Positions 1 to 12,063 are shown, numbered from the stretch's first letter. The stretch: 64,000 bases of DNA from Amoebophrya sp. A120 (GCA_905178155.1 CAJINV010000014.1:2077888-2141887); one strand, 5' to 3'. Made by a program: numbers and translations. Notes: generated from the sequence alone by a model not told the origin.

Positions 1-183
1 CCTCCTCGCCAATGATAGAGAGTGGCCCGGCCGCGGCCGGTGGGGTTGGTCATAGCATGCGCGGAAGAATGAAAGCCTGCGGCTTTTGTGCTAAACCGAC
101 GTGATTCAACTTCAAGAATAGACTTGCTTTTTTTCGAAAGCGAAAGAGAAAAAAAAGAATGAAACAACTAGCCCCGGCCATTT

Positions 184-690
184 CCGAAACCGATGAAGCT
201 GATGAGTTTGCCACTTGGCAAATTCATCAGCGGCGCCAGCTTTGCCCCCGGATTTCCGAAATTTGGCAATCTTATCAGCGTCACCAGCTTCGCCAATTTT
301 TCCGGGAGGTTTGCCAAATTTGAAAACTTCATCAGCTTCACCCGCTTCGCCACTCTTGCCGGATTTGCGAAATCTAGCAAACTCATCAGCTTCATATCAT
401 CGGCTTCGGGAATGGGCGGGGCCCCTTATGCCCGGCGCGCGCCACGCGCGCCTAACATAAGCGGCGCGCGAGATCCTGCAAAACGTAAAAAGGGAGGGGG
501 GATCCTGCAAAACGCAAACAGAGGGGGGGCAAGCTCCGCGAAAAAGCGCCGCGGGCGCGCGTTCTTCGGGATCTCACCCAAGCCGCCGGTAGCGCCCCCC
601 CCTTTTTCGCGGAGCTCCAGCAGCTTTGCCTGCTTTTTGGGATTTGCCAAATTTGGCAAACCCACCAGCTTCATCAGCTTCACCGGCTTC
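184..690. repeat. Diverged tandem repeat block, orientation 1
   Basis: The block repeats variants of the words CATCAGCTTCACCAGCTTCG and GATTTGCCAAATTTGGCAAA, at roughly 50-65 bp spacing, up to about 405 and again at 600-690. Between them (410-600) lies GC-rich sequence with GCGCGC runs. Reading frames stay open through the repeats on both strands, but the encoded peptides only reflect the repeat. The same words occur in reverse complement at 2062-2675. Confidence 0.7.
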
Positions 691-699
691 GGAATAAAC

Positions 700-2060
700 C
701 GAGGCCCCTCATGTTCGGCGCGCGCGCCGCGCGCGTACGTTTTACAAGGTTCGGCGGCCCCTGCCGCCGCCGGTAGGTTTTCTCCCCTGGCCAAACACAT
801 CGACGAGGACCCCGCCCCCCTCTTTCATTACCCTGCCAGGAATCATATCGGGCAATGACTTTCTTTCCGCTTTAAAGTTGATTTTCGGAAAATCGGAGAC
901 GGAAACGGCGCCCACAGAACAAGGAGCGTTTTTTTCTTAGGGTAGGAACGCAAAGCCCGATAGTACGGCGCCTTCTCTCTGGACCCCGGGCAAAAAATGC
1001 GGGGAGTCGCCTTGTAACACAACAAACCACAAGCACAAAACACTTGCCCGAAACGCTTCACAAGTTTTTTTTCAAGAATCCCAACGCGTGGCACTTCTTC
1101 AAAACTTTCCGCGATTTTTCCAAAAGCCTCCCAATCGAACTCCTCCGGCCCTTTGGAAGAAGTTGGAGGCCATCCAGGGTTCGAAATCTTTGGCGAGTCT
1201 CGGGAAACTTTTCTTCAAGCGCTGTCACGTTTTGTCTTTGGAAGCCGGAATGCAACACGCAAAAAATTTCTCCGTGTTTGTATTGTTGTTAACACAATCC
1301 GCTCCAGAATTATCTGCAAAGCCCTGTGCCACGTCGGGAATGGATGAGGGGCGCGGAAAATTTCAAAATGCGAGCCATCCACCCCCAGGCCGAGCGATGC
1401 GACCCAAGTCATAGAGGCGACAACAGCGCTCAATCGCAGAACACTGCCCCAAAGCTTTTCAGAAGTTTTCGGAAATTATATGCAAAGCAGCCTTCTCCGA
1501 ACTTTTGGAAGAAGTCAGCTGGAGCCCGCCCAGGGTTCGGGGCGTTTGCAAAGTTCTGGAAAAATTTCATTGCAGTGCGCTCGCTCTTTGTCTTTTCTTT
1601 ACAAACCGGAACGCAACCCGCTAAAATAATCCCCGACGGAATTACTTACGCAGCCCTGCACCCCCCCGGGATCCGGTGAAAAGCGCCTAAAAAGCGCGCG
1701 CAAGAAATTTCTATTTCCCGGCAAAGCGACGAGGCCACAGGGCCGGCAACGGCGATCGCCATCGCTTCACACTCGACAAACAAACAAACATGGAGCGGCC
1801 AATAATACCTTTCCGGACCCGACCCGAAATGCTCCGGCTGGCTCCTTGGAGGCTAGGCGGGAAATTCCCAAAACAACGAAGAAAACGCAGGCGCCGAAAA
1901 TATTGCCCCCCCGCCAATCAGGGGGCCCGTCCTGTTTGACTTCGAGAACCTTTCGGCCGGGTTTAATTAATAACAAGGCCCGGCGGCCCATGCGCTTCTG
2001 AAGCTGGTGAGACTCAAGCTGGTGGCTTTCGCTTTGGCGAGTTTGGTAATTAAATTCGAA
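700..2060. other. No recognisable gene
   Basis: Short open frames occur on both strands but overlap each other and show no familiar motif. The left part is GC-rich with GCGCGC tracts, and the rest is mixed. I see no introner termini here. Together with the flanking inverted repeat blocks this could be the inside of an old element, but no termini with a target duplication were found. Confidence 0.5.
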
Positions 2061-2061
2061 A

Positions 2062-2675
2062 AAAATGGCGAAGCTGGTGAAGCTGACAGCCTCACCAGCT
2101 TCGCCATTCTTTATTTTTCGAAGTTGGCAAATCTGGCAAACTAATCCGGGAAAAGTGGTCGGCTGGGCCGAATCTGCTAAAGGAAGCGCGCGCGCGCGGG
2201 GCGTGAGAGAGACGCCAGGGCGCTCGCGATCGAAGCTGCTGCAGCTGGTGCAGCTGGTGCATTGCGAAATTTGGCAAATCCGGAAAAACTGGCGAAGCTG
2301 GCAAATCCGGAATTTTGGCAAATTCGCAAAATTTGGGAAACCAGGAAGAATTTCGCGAAGCTGGTGAAGCTGGTGAATTTGCCGAATTTGGGAACGAACT
2401 CCGGAAAAATTGGCGAAGCTGGTGAAGCTGATGAATCTGCCGAATTTCGGAAATCCGGAAAAAGTGCGAAGCTGGTGACGCTGGCAAATTTGTCAAATTA
2501 CAGATGGAATCCAGAAAACCTAGCGAAGCTGGTGAAGCTGACGAGGGTGGTGAATTTGCCATATTTGGGCAATCCGGAAAAATTGGCGAAGCTGGTGAAG
2601 CTGATGAATTTGCCAAATTTCGGAAAATTGGCCAAGCTGGTGACTCTGATGAAGTTGGTGGCTTTATTGCCCAGC
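2062..2675. repeat. Diverged tandem repeat block, orientation 2 (inverted to 184-690)
   Basis: About ten imperfect units are built on GGCGAAGCTGGTGAAGCTGA followed by TGAATTTGCCAAATTTCGGA, spaced about 50-66 bp. It is the reverse complement of the motif in block 184-690, so the two blocks form a large imperfect inverted pair around 1.4 kb of unassigned DNA. Confidence 0.75.
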
Positions 2676-3758
2676 TTTGAAACAAAATTCTGAGACGGTG
2701 GCACGGCCGTCGAACCAACATGACCAACCCCATTGGCCGGATCGTTCTGTAGTGATAACATACCCTTTTCCCATGAGGAGAGGACGTAGCAGTCCTCCTC
2801 CCACGGGTTTCCCAGCAAGCTCGCTCTGTTCCCAATGGCGGCGCTGTAGCAAACTTCCGAAGCAATGAGCCGCGCCAAACTTCTCTCGTCCTGAGGTGTC
2901 TTGACACCACGGAACGAGCCGCGCGCCATCGATCTTGACAGTGTCGGGCACTACTCCGTTACAGACGCCGTTTTTGGTCAAGAGCACGTCATTGACACGC
3001 GTCACCTCGAGATTGACAACAATAGAAAAATTACTAAGAGGCGTCGCAACTTGCACCCACTCCCACGACTTTTCACTGCCAAACGGGTTCCAGACATCAA
3101 GCGTCGATAATAATCGCGACTTAACCTGCAACCTCCGCGACGTGGTGCTTATCGAGGAAATCTGCTGCCGTCGCTCTATCCAGTTCTTCGCTGGCAAGAG
3201 CCTGAAAGAGAACGAGTTTGAATGTGGACCCCCGTTGTTTAGGAAATCGAAATTGAAAGAATGCGAATTAGCCCCGTCGCCCGCATGTCCCTCTTCCGGT
3301 ATCGGCACCTGAAGAACAAACAGCCTACCGCTAATCGTGACCTCGAAGTTCCGATACAAGTGAAACGCATTCGGCATCGCCATCGGCTCCCTCATCGTCC
3401 CATGACCGCCAGGACTGACGCCGCGGCTGCTGTATCCGTGAGGCTGGAACAAATGTACGTAATTGGGCTTCTGCTGAAGTTGTATTATGCGCGAAAATGA
3501 CCAAGGGCTAGTGCCCAGACCCTTGCCTCCGTCTTCCTTCTGCGCGAAGTTTTCGGGTACCTCTACCCCGTCCTGGGCTTCATCATCAATGCCTTTCTTT
3601 GCAGCTGTGCCGATGTGTAGTTTATTTTGGCTTTGCTTTTTCTTTTTCCAGATTTCCCTCAGGATTGTCGCGTCAGCGCGGCCGACTACTGCTACCAGCG
3701 CCACTACTCGCTCGCGCCTTTGGCAAGGCCCGCGGCGACGTTGATCCGCCAGCACCAT
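2664..3758 (-). CDS. Hypothetical protein exon(s), 364 codons open
   Basis: I do not recognise this protein. The frame is open for 364 codons, and its middle part (about 2890-3560) has normal amino-acid composition rather than repeat-driven composition, with segments such as LDVWNPFGSEKSWEWVQVAT and NGVCNGVVPDTVKIDG. The last ~70 codons run toward the repeat block and are less convincing. Weak open frames continue upstream to about 4440 and may be further exons. No introner termini were found in it. Both gene limits are uncertain. Confidence 0.35.
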   Translation of the reverse strand: MVLADQRRRGPCQRRERVVALVAVVGRADATILREIWKKKKQSQNKLHIGTAAKKGIDDEAQDGVEVPENFAQKEDGGKGLGTSPWSFSRIIQLQQKPNYVHLFQPHGYSSRGVSPGGHGTMREPMAMPNAFHLYRNFEVTISGRLFVLQVPIPEEGHAGDGANSHSFNFDFLNNGGPHSNSFSFRLLPAKNWIERRQQISSISTTSRRLQVKSRLLSTLDVWNPFGSEKSWEWVQVATPLSNFSIVVNLEVTRVNDVLLTKNGVCNGVVPDTVKIDGARLVPWCQDTSGREKFGAAHCFGSLLQRRHWEQSELAGKPVGGGLLRPLLMGKGYVITTERSGQWGWSCWFDGRATVSEFCFKAGQ

Positions 3759-3759
3759 T

Positions 3760-6730
3760 CTTCGGTTGATACTACATAAATCAGAAGCGCCCCCCCAGTC
3801 CGTGCTGCGTGGCGCAGTTCAGTTTGGCGAGGGTTTCCACGGGCGCTGAAGACACTTCCGCCGGACTCGCCTTTCTTGGCTGATGCTACTTCCAACTTCG
3901 TCTAGTTGTATCGTGGATTTGCCGCTGGCACTAGTGTCGGTGCTGGGATCGATTGGGCTGCTCCGTGTTGTGATTAAAAGATCAGGCAGGTCTGTAGTCG
4001 CTTATTATCGGCACCCTTATCAATCGCGACCGCAGGGTGGCCACAAGTAGACTTGTCCTCGTGTAGAAGTTGCGGCTTTCCTGGTGACGATTAAAATAGC
4101 TTCCAGATTTGTAAACCTGGTTTACCTGATGCCTTTGTCTGTACCTTCCTCCACCAACGTATTTCCTCCTCTTGCGCAAACCGTTTGCTTCTTGAGTCGC
4201 GTTCGGAGCAACAGCTTGAACCTCCAACGCTCGTAGTGCCCTTGCTCTTCTTCGGAAGAGAAAGAGATGCAGAAATCGGAGTCAAAGTGGGCTACTGCGA
4301 CTCCGTCGTCAATTTTGGTTTCCTTTTGGCAGCAAGTAGTTGCAAAAGCAAAACAGAGGCTCTCCTCAAATTCAAAAAAAATGCAATGGATCTTTTCGGA
4401 CAGTCCAGGCTCGTTATTCGTCAGTCATGATGATCATCACGAAGACAGCGTTGCTCTTTATCTCAAAAAAAATCTTCGCGAATTTCGGTCGGGTTTAAAA
4501 AAACAGTGTTTTATTGAAGGTTCGTGAAAAAGTTTATTTAAGTTCTTTGAAAGGTCGTGTGTGCAAAAGTGTTCTTCATGTATGTAAAAGCTAGAAAAAA
4601 AGAAAAGTAAGCAGATGCATATATTAAAAGGTTTTTGGGACGAAGTGGTTTGTGAATGTGAAAAGTAGAAAATTGTCGAGGGATCGTGACATGAGTAGTG
4701 GGCACTGTAGAGTTTTGGGTGTGTGTGTATGAGCCTTATCCTACTTGAGAACGAAAGAAAGGAGCTCCACAGTTGTCCCCTGGTAAGAAACTCCAGGCGC
4801 CAGCAGTAGAAGATGTATTAGTTCAACGAGCAACTTCTCAAACTCGGTCGTTTGTCTCCGGACTTCTATTGCGCGCAACAGCACCCGGAGCCGTATCTGT
4901 AGTCCGACGAATTCATTGTACTGCTGGCCAGCTGATGTAGTGCCCTGTACTACGACGCATTCTGTTTTTCCTCTTGTCAGGCGGCTTGCACTTGTTTACA
5001 GTGCTGGACGAAAGCAATACATAGGACGAAACCGAGGGGTAGTAAACATCTTAGACCGAAAACCACGAAGCTGTTCGATGTTTCCGGTCGTCGTGTACGA
5101 TTTTTCTTCTATTCGTGTACGAGACCAAGGCGGGGATGAGCTTGAGCGGAAACATTCCGCCTCCATCCAGCACACCGGGACCGAGAATGCGCGACGAAGC
5201 ATCAAAGAAGCTGGGACGCGATAACTGTGTGTCAAAGTAGTCACTCCGAAACCGATTGCGTGGATGAAGCTACGTCAAATAAGACAATACCGATTACAAA
5301 GAAACAATGTAAATACTTAAGACAGGCATTCGAATATTCATCAACAGGGCGCAACTTCTTACGTGGTGCGTCGATGGATCAACATGCCCCGCCCTACATT
5401 CATTTTAGGTGCAGGTTTGCGCTTGATCATACGTTCTTTACATTTGCTTAGATAGTGCCTGACTACACGACGAACACCAGCCTCAATCGTTCGGACTGTG
5501 AGTAATCAATTCAAGTCCAACTTTCTTGTAGTTCGGTGAAAAAGCTGCAAAGATTGCAAAAAAATCAGCCTCCGACCGCCTTGTGCCAGTAGGCGCGCAA
5601 TTTGTGAATGATGTTTGACGCAATGCGAGAAAACTAAGCTTGACATTTTGACGATTTTTCCCACCGCCGTGCCCGTGCCACCCGTCGTGGTGTAGCTCCC
5701 ATTTTATCTACGATTGTCGGCTCCTGCGTCTCAAGAGGACCAGCCGTCCCGGCTACAGCTCGGCTGCCGTGGCTATAGCGTTCTCTAACGTTGCACTGAT
5801 CGCTGTGGATGGCAGCTGGCTTCTTGCTGATAGTTTATCGTGCAGGACCCGTGTCACCTTAATGCTGCATAACGATCATGTGAAGAACGCGTCGACGCAA
5901 GTAGCTGTCATGCGTCGAGCCAGCAGCTGATCATGGGTCCTCGCAAAACAAGCTTACACTACAATGACAATCCCTTGGAAACCTTACGTGATGCAAGAAG
6001 CACACACTTCTTTCTCTTGCATTTGCGATTTCCCATCACAAATCAAGCAAAAATCCTGTAACAGCAACCACTGTATCTGTAACGTTCGAGAATGGCCATA
6101 GTGCGCAGCGCCCCCTCTGGTTCACTTTCTTGGTCCTGCTCTGTTGAGGAGGTGGGATGCTGTGTAACAGAAACTAATATTGCCTTCTCAAATCATTGCA
6201 CAGTCTGAGTTGTGTCTTTTCTTGTAGAGAATCCGCGCTTGATGCATGGTATCTATTCGCATCGACAAGTGTCGCAATAAGGCAATTAAATCCAGTTTTG
6301 AATTTCAACTTCTAGTAAACTTGTCATGCGTATCCGTCTTCCTACCCCTGTGAAGACGATTGGCTTATGGATCAATGTGATATTGGATAGTAGGGCTCTT
6401 GAATGTACGACTTTCATCGTACATGATGTTTCTTTCGAGGACTCGCCGTGCAATGATCGATCGTCATGATACGACAAGATATTTATATACTCAGACTGTA
6501 AAACTACTTGAGGAACCTCCTGTGATAGACAGGGACTCGGCTGTTTTCCACTGTATCCAGGCCAGGTCGCCCTCGGAAATCATCAAATCCGGACTGGTTT
6601 CTGCGTTCGCATCATCCCAAGCAAAAACGCATAGGCACTCAGGTCACGATTGGAAGTTCGGAAGAAAATTCCAGAACATTGAGGGCTCGCGCGTGAAGAC
6701 GGGTTTCGCCATGCGGCCGCGCAGTCGTGC
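3760..6730. other. No confident gene
   Basis: Mostly AT-rich sequence with short overlapping open frames on both strands, the longest about 100 codons near 4916-5224. None shows a recognisable motif. Weak minus-strand frames at 3760-4290 could be 5' exons of the 2664-3758 gene. No introner termini were recognised. Confidence 0.45.
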
Positions 6731-9378
6731 CTAGCAACTCGCCGAGCTGCACCACAAAATCAATCTCTTATCCTGATTCGTGCGTGACTAATTATTTCCG
6801 TGCGCGACTAATATGAAAGCGCCTCCCATGCGGAGAGTTGTCGTGAGAACGGAAACGATGCTCCTCTGGGTGTACGAATACGCATGACAAATCTGACGCG
6901 ACTACGTTTTTGCATCGGATACTCATTCCAGTAGTGAAAAATGCGCACGGCTTCTGGGTACTGTGTTGCTAAAGCCGTTGGATTATCAACTGAAAACCTG
7001 TAGTCTGGGTCTGAAAGGGAGGGACGCGAATTTGTGAATCAGGAGCACTCTGCGTCTGCATGGCCGAGCATGATAGCTTTTCAATGTAGGTGAGCCGTCG
7101 TGCGCATTGAAAATAATTTTACTTGCCCGTATATTATATCATGACAAAACAGCGATGTACTTTGTCGAAGGCCGCATGCATCAGCATGACAGAGCTGCCG
7201 ATCATGCCGGTACAGCATGAGAAACCTTTCAACCTTGGCCTTGCAGACCGCGAGGACAGCAACAAATATTTTCAGTTCATATTGGTCGTGGCCACCGGAC
7301 AGCACGTAGGGGAAATCCGACCCCCAGAGAAGCCGGTGCCCGCCCCCCGCGGCTTGCAGCAGCGCCAACACGCGCGGCCGCACGTCGATGTGCGGAAAGG
7401 GAAACTTGCTTACCCGGAAGAAGGCGCTCAGCTTGACAAAAACGGACGCGGGAAAGTCGCGGACCAGGTTGAGTGCAGTTTACAGTGGAAAAGCACAACA
7501 TCGTCAGTACCAGGAAACACGAAACGACTCTGCATTTTTTGCGGGTTCTTGCGATGCTCTTTGCTGTTCAGCATGACAAAGTTTTTCGGTACCTCTACCT
7601 GTGCAACTACAATCGCTAGAGTGATGAATGCATTACAAATTGCATGATTCTGCTTCTGCATACCAGAGAGCCTCGCCCCCTCTTGCTCTTGTGGTCGTCC
7701 TCTCTGCTCTCGTCCTTTCGTCTCTCGTTTTCTCGTCTATGTGTTTTGTATCTTCCTGTGTCTCGCGTGCTCTCTGTTTTAAGTCTCTCATGTCTCGGCT
7801 TCTCGTCTTCGTCTCTCATCTGCATCTGTATCGGTATCGTTTTATTCTCTTCGTCCGTCTTTCGGATTTCCTCTTTCGTGTGTCGGGTTTGCGTAGTACG
7901 CATTGCAGATTTTTCAGTGATGCCAATTTGGCAACACATACCTATGCTCCTTTTGGTATGCGAAGTGGTTATTGTGCTTTTGCTTTTCTGTGTGATAAAC
8001 GGCCTCGAACGCAGCTTCGTCGTTTTTCGGGGACAGGTATCCACAGTAAATTTTCCCGTTAAAAGCGTACAATTATATATGCGGTTTCTGCATGACAACA
8101 GAGCTTACCTTTAGTTTAAGTTTAACTTTAATCCCATTCAGCATGACAATTGGCACTCTCTAGTTGTAAACTAAATTTGTCATGCATTTTATACGCGCAG
8201 TGGAATGGAAATTTGATGAATATGAATTTGTATTGCATAACAGGGAGCGGTAGAGATCCTCTTCCAAGCCAGTTCCCTTTCCTGCGTGGTTTGCCAGCAG
8301 CTCCTCAGCCCAGCGGGGGAGGCGGTCTGCAGCCGTCGCCGTCGAAGCCAGTGCTGCGGCGTCGTCCTCGTCGTCCTGCACTCCTCCGGTGGCGGGTTGC
8401 CGAAAAAACCCAAAATGGTCGAGAATGAGCTTCGTCTTCGGGAACGCGGTGAGCAGCTTGCGCAAAGCGGCGATGTGGGGCAGAATGCCGCCAAACGCCA
8501 TGACCCCGACCGCCAGCCCCGCTTCCCCGGCCGCATGGTACAGCGCGCGGGCGCATTCGTTGTCCAGCGTCTGTCCCGGAAACAGGGCGGGATTGAACCG
8601 GACGCCCCGGCTATCACAAGAAAAAAGTGTTGCAGTTACACATTTGTATTGAGTTTCTGCATCACAAATTTTCTCTGTGCGTTAATTCAAAGATCAGAAG
8701 GGAAAATACGTAGGAAACGAGGCTCGCAAGCATTTTCTGCATGACAAAGGTTGCCTGTCTTGCGGCTCCTGCAACAGAATGTGTAACAGTGAGCACTTTT
8801 TTCTTGCGATACCGGTAGCCCTGCCGCGCTCTTGCCCACAGCTCCGCCACTTTCGTGGCCTCGACGGTCTGCGTAGCGGACGAGGCCTGTCGAGCGGAGG
8901 GCGAGTTTTCAACATTTTGTCCTTCGGCCTTCCTATCATCCTCGTCATTTTTCGGCAATGGCGTGTTGATAGAGGGTGGCCCGGCCACGACGTCCACCTG
9001 TTTGTCGACTGGAGCACACTGCTTGCCCAATAAATCTGTGGCCAGGTACATACCAAGCAGCTGTGTCGTGGTAGGAGTTTCATCTTCAACATCCAATGCC
9101 GCCGTCGTAGTTGGCTCTCCGCTCAGGCTGCTGGTACCCCGACCGGTAGGATCATTTGCATTTCCTTTATTTCCCCTCCTCGCCTCGTCCAGATAGGTGT
9201 GATCGCGCCCGTAGTTTGCGGGCTGCACCAGAAGTGCTTTGCCCACGCCCGCCGTCCGCGCGTGCGCGAGATACTGCGAGGTGCTGGCGACGTCGCGCAC
9301 GACCACCGGAGGCGATCCGTTCACGTAGGGACCATTCGCGTCCCACACGTGCAAATGACTGTCGAAAATCTTGTTCAT
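6731..9378 (-). CDS. Amidohydrolase-2 family metal-dependent hydrolase, 5 exons, ~401 aa
   Basis: A TIM-barrel metal hydrolase of the amidohydrolase-2 (COG3618-like) family, substrate unknown. The N-terminus has the metal-binding FDSHLHVWD motif, the centre has GYRGVRFNP and LILDHFGFFRQ, and the C-terminal part has VKLSAFFR and LLWGSDFPY with the catalytic Asp. Exons are 9378-8812, 8606-8240, 7463-7282, 6978-6922 and 6763-6731. They total 1206 nt, an exact multiple of three. All four introns are introner-like. A 40-residue low-complexity insertion follows the HLHVWD block. An alternative upstream ATG at 9633 would add 85 residues containing a hydrophobic stretch. The last short exon is the least certain part. 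Confidence 0.75.
6769..6921 (-). mobile_element. Introner, B-like (153 bp)
   Basis: The minus-strand 5' end reads TATCCGATGCAAAAACGTAG, a diverged form of the B-family terminus, and the length is typical of family B. The other terminus has decayed. The flanks TCTCT and CTCAT are only weakly alike. Its removal keeps the amidohydrolase in frame and brings a stop codon 11 codons later. Confidence 0.5.
6984..7281 (-). mobile_element. Introner, single-copy type I (298 bp)
   Basis: The termini are TATCAACTGAAAA on the left and TTTTCAGTTCATA on the right, an almost perfect 13-bp TIR. The flanks TGGAT and TTGGT are an imperfect duplication. Removal joins the exon ending LSGGHD to TALATQYPEAVRIF in frame. 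Confidence 0.7.
7469..8239 (-). mobile_element. Intron of 771 bp, probably a large or composite introner
   Basis: It separates the DLYRSL exon from the RDFPASVFVKLS exon of the amidohydrolase. The flanks CCAGG and ACAGG agree at four of five bases. The right end is TTGCATA as in other introners, but a matching left terminus is not evident. It carries a CT-rich stretch at 7670-7870 and several GCATGACAA-type words. Confidence 0.55.
7670..7870 (+). repeat. CT-rich simple sequence inside an intron
   Basis: A run of TCTC, TCGTC and CTCTCG words, highly pyrimidine-biased on the plus strand, lies inside the 7469-8239 intron. The open frames across it encode only Ser/Leu/Cys/Phe-rich low-complexity peptides and are not taken as genes. 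Confidence 0.7.
8612..8811 (-). mobile_element. Introner, family D (200 bp)
   Basis: The left terminus is TATCACAAGAAAAAAGTG and the right terminus CACTTTTTTCTTGCGATA, near-perfect inverted repeats that extend inward to a shared GTTACACA. The flanks CCGGC and CCGGT are a 5-bp TSD with one mismatch. TSD-precise removal rebuilds GYRGVRFNP in the amidohydrolase. A GT-AG choice is also possible here and adds one Arg. Confidence 0.85.
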
Positions 9379-9639
9379 GGTCGACGGGGACCACGGAGCA
9401 CCACCACCACTTTTGCTCCCGGTACTGCTGAGGATGCTGTCTGCCAAAACAAAAGAACCCACACTCGCTGTTGAAATGACCCACACAAAGCTGCAATAGG
9501 CCAGCTGCTGGTGTATGCTCGTGAAAAAGCTCCTGCGCTGCAGAAACGGTTTTCTTTTCCTTGATATTGTTTCACCGGGTGGTGCTGAGAGTTGTAAATA
9601 GAATTGGAGGATGGCCGCAATTGCAGGGGCCATTTGTTG

Positions 9640-11494
9640 ATCTTGACCGGACTAATACTGAGCTTATTTCCACCGTGGCCCTGGGCTTCTTGTTTTTTGT
9701 ACCGAAATCTTTATCTACTTGTACTTCACACAAACAGTTCGACGACTTATTTCCTTTTTCGCGTGATATTGAAGTCAAGAGAAAATAGAGCAAGTAGACC
9801 TTTAGGCACCCATCTTTTCAGCCGGTCGATTTGTTCGACACCGACTGACCGGCGATCGAGAAAGAAGTTAATCGGAAGAGTCGTTTCTGTTCGATGCTCC
9901 ATCAAAAAGTGAAGGTTGATCACAAGAACAGAAAGAGAACTACAATATTTCGACCAATAACCACATTGAAAATCCCCCTGCTGTGATTGTAAGTATGCAA
10001 AACAAAACTGAAAATGCACACAAGCGGAATGCGTTTTTCGACCCTTTTTTCCAGCACAACGACCTCGCAAAACAAAGGTTACACCTTAGCTGCAGCTCCT
10101 GATTTTGTTTTCAAGAGAAATAAAGGATCGCCTCTTTGTAGCAACATATCTTCGACCTTTATCTTAGGGATCTCGCAGGACACGCCGGTAGCACTAGGTA
10201 GCACCTTTTATCTTTTTTTTTTTATTTTTCTTCTGCCACCCGATATGTGATCCTCCGCGACCTCAGAAAAAACAAAAAGAGGGCGAGAGTATGGAATACC
10301 AGGGCGCAACCCGAACAACCAGGTAGTCATCTTGGGTATGTGTTGAGAGTGAGAGTCACAGTTTTTGTCTGTTCCTCATCCTCTTGTCTTCCTGTTAGCA
10401 TCAAGTTCTGTATATAAGTCTTTTTTATTTTTCAAAGTTCATTCTTAGTGATAACGACGACAGACATGATCCCATCAAATACAAAATCTCTTTTTTTGGC
10501 CGCAAAATCGGTGGAGCTGCTTCTACCCCAGTAGAGGAAAGCAAGTTGTGCTTTTACTAGTCGTTTTCTTCTAGTATCGACGGCGACCATTTCTATGCAA
10601 GTCTGAAGTTAATGTTCATAGACAACTAGTAGACAAAGATATCATATATCAACTATGCGGACCACCATGATCCGCGAACTTATTGTCAACATCGTTGTGA
10701 ATGGTAGCAACAGAGGTGCCGTAGTTTGCTATTCTTACCGGCGTGAAACGGTCGATCATACGAAATCCGGATGAAGAGGTAGATCCAACAGGAGCCGGGC
10801 ATGAGTATTCAACATTCCAACCTTTTTGAAATTCGAGTGGTTAATCCAATACAGATACACCGCCCAAACGATAGACATCACGATAGCAGTCAAAGAAGAA
10901 ATTGCTCGCACACACGTTTATCCTAGAATCAACGCAATTGAGCTAAGGTCATATTTTTGATGTTGTAGTTACCTCAAAATCTTATCGAAGTCGGTGCGTT
11001 TTTTTGTTCATCTCAACACGAAAAATATCAGACAAGAAGGCTATTGCACAAAAAGGCACGAATGACGAGTATAGAAGCAGGCACGACAGCACAGGTGTGT
11101 GGAGACACAGTCGGACGGTCGGAGGACTTGATATTGAAAAAAACGCAAGCTTTTCTTCAAAAAACGGCGAAGGCGAACTTGAAGGGCACGTCACGTACTT
11201 TGGTTTCTTACCAGGCTTTGTGGTTTCAACTTTGTGGGGGAATGGAAAAATATTCTAGAAATTACGTATACATGAAGCTCAAGAAAGTTGTAGTTGTACT
11301 TGTACACATCGATTAAAACGGAAACGACATTACTAACAAGTTGAAGTTCTTTGGTTTAGTATCGTCATTTACTACACAGAGAGGAAGACAAAAAGCTGCG
11401 GTTAATGGTGTCTCCATCCGGAGCTGGACAATCTGTAATTCCAGTACTCGCAACGCGAGCACAGTCGCCCCTACCAGAAAGTTTCTTCTCCTCC
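9640..11494. other. No confident gene
   Basis: AT-rich sequence with short open frames on both strands, none with a recognisable motif or supporting introner. The longest lie at 9747-10070 (minus) and 11004-11316 (plus). It separates the amidohydrolase from the exons at 11495-12063. Confidence 0.5.
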
Positions 11495-12063
11495 TCACAA
11501 GCGCACGCTCCCCAGGCCCAAGAGCTCCGCGGCGCTTCTATCCAGTGCAAAAATTGTATCGCACTCCTCGTATAAATCGCAGTCATGCAGCAGGATGGCT
11601 TTCTAGCAAAAATCAGGACTTCTACAAATTTCTGGCAAGATCATTTGTATTGCAGTTTACACCAGTACGTAAGAACTTCTTTTGCAATGCATAGCTTCTC
11701 GGTGACAGCAACTTTTCCTCCTCTTGTTCGTCCTGCTCGACAAAATGGGCAGCGGCGGGAGAAGACGGTGACGCACCACGAACGTGTTGACCTGCACTAG
11801 TACTAGCAGGCGGTTGATCCAGTAGGCCGCTGCTCGTGCGGTTGCGGTTCGGCGTTGGGGTCCTTGCTGTACCACACAGATTATGCACTGCAAAAATATA
11901 ATCGCACTCGTGTAAATGCATTACAAATTTCCTCAGCGTGACAAATGAAATTTGTAATGCAAATTTGCCTTGGGAACAAGATTTGTAATGCAAGATTTGC
12001 ATTTATACGAGTACGATACTTTTGCACAGGATACAGATTCTCCAGTTTGGGCGAAGGAGACTG
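11495..12063 (-). CDS. C-terminal exons of an unrecognised protein, or the 3' end of the phosphatase gene
   Basis: Three coding pieces (12063-12034, 11876-11694, 11533-11495) join in frame when two B-family introners are removed with one TSD copy each. The joined protein contains LENLCGTARTPTPNRNRTSS and an acidic FVEQDEQEEEK stretch, and ends SAAELLGLGSVRL before a TGA. The first piece is preceded by TGATAG, a possible AG acceptor. It may continue the PPEF-like gene whose last clear exon ends at 12673, but no connecting donor was identified. Low-complexity Ser/Pro/Arg-rich tail, no domain seen. Confidence 0.5.
11539..11693 (-). mobile_element. Introner, family B (155 bp)
   Basis: TSD GCTTC on both sides. 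The left terminus is TATCCAGTGCAAAAATTGTA and the right terminus TTCTTTTGCAATGCATA, both typical of family B. Confidence 0.85.
11882..12033 (-). mobile_element. Introner, family B (152 bp)
   Basis: TSD CAGAT on both sides. The left terminus is TATGCACTGCAAAAATATAA and the right ACTTTTGCACAGGATA. Removal joins PKLENL to CGTARTPTP in frame. Confidence 0.85.

Noticed and set aside
8612-8811. Canonical GT-AG boundaries for this introner
   Set aside because: Possible by sequence, but TSD-precise excision gives GYRGVRFNP, closer to the family pattern than GYRRGVRFNP; kept as an alternative in the feature.
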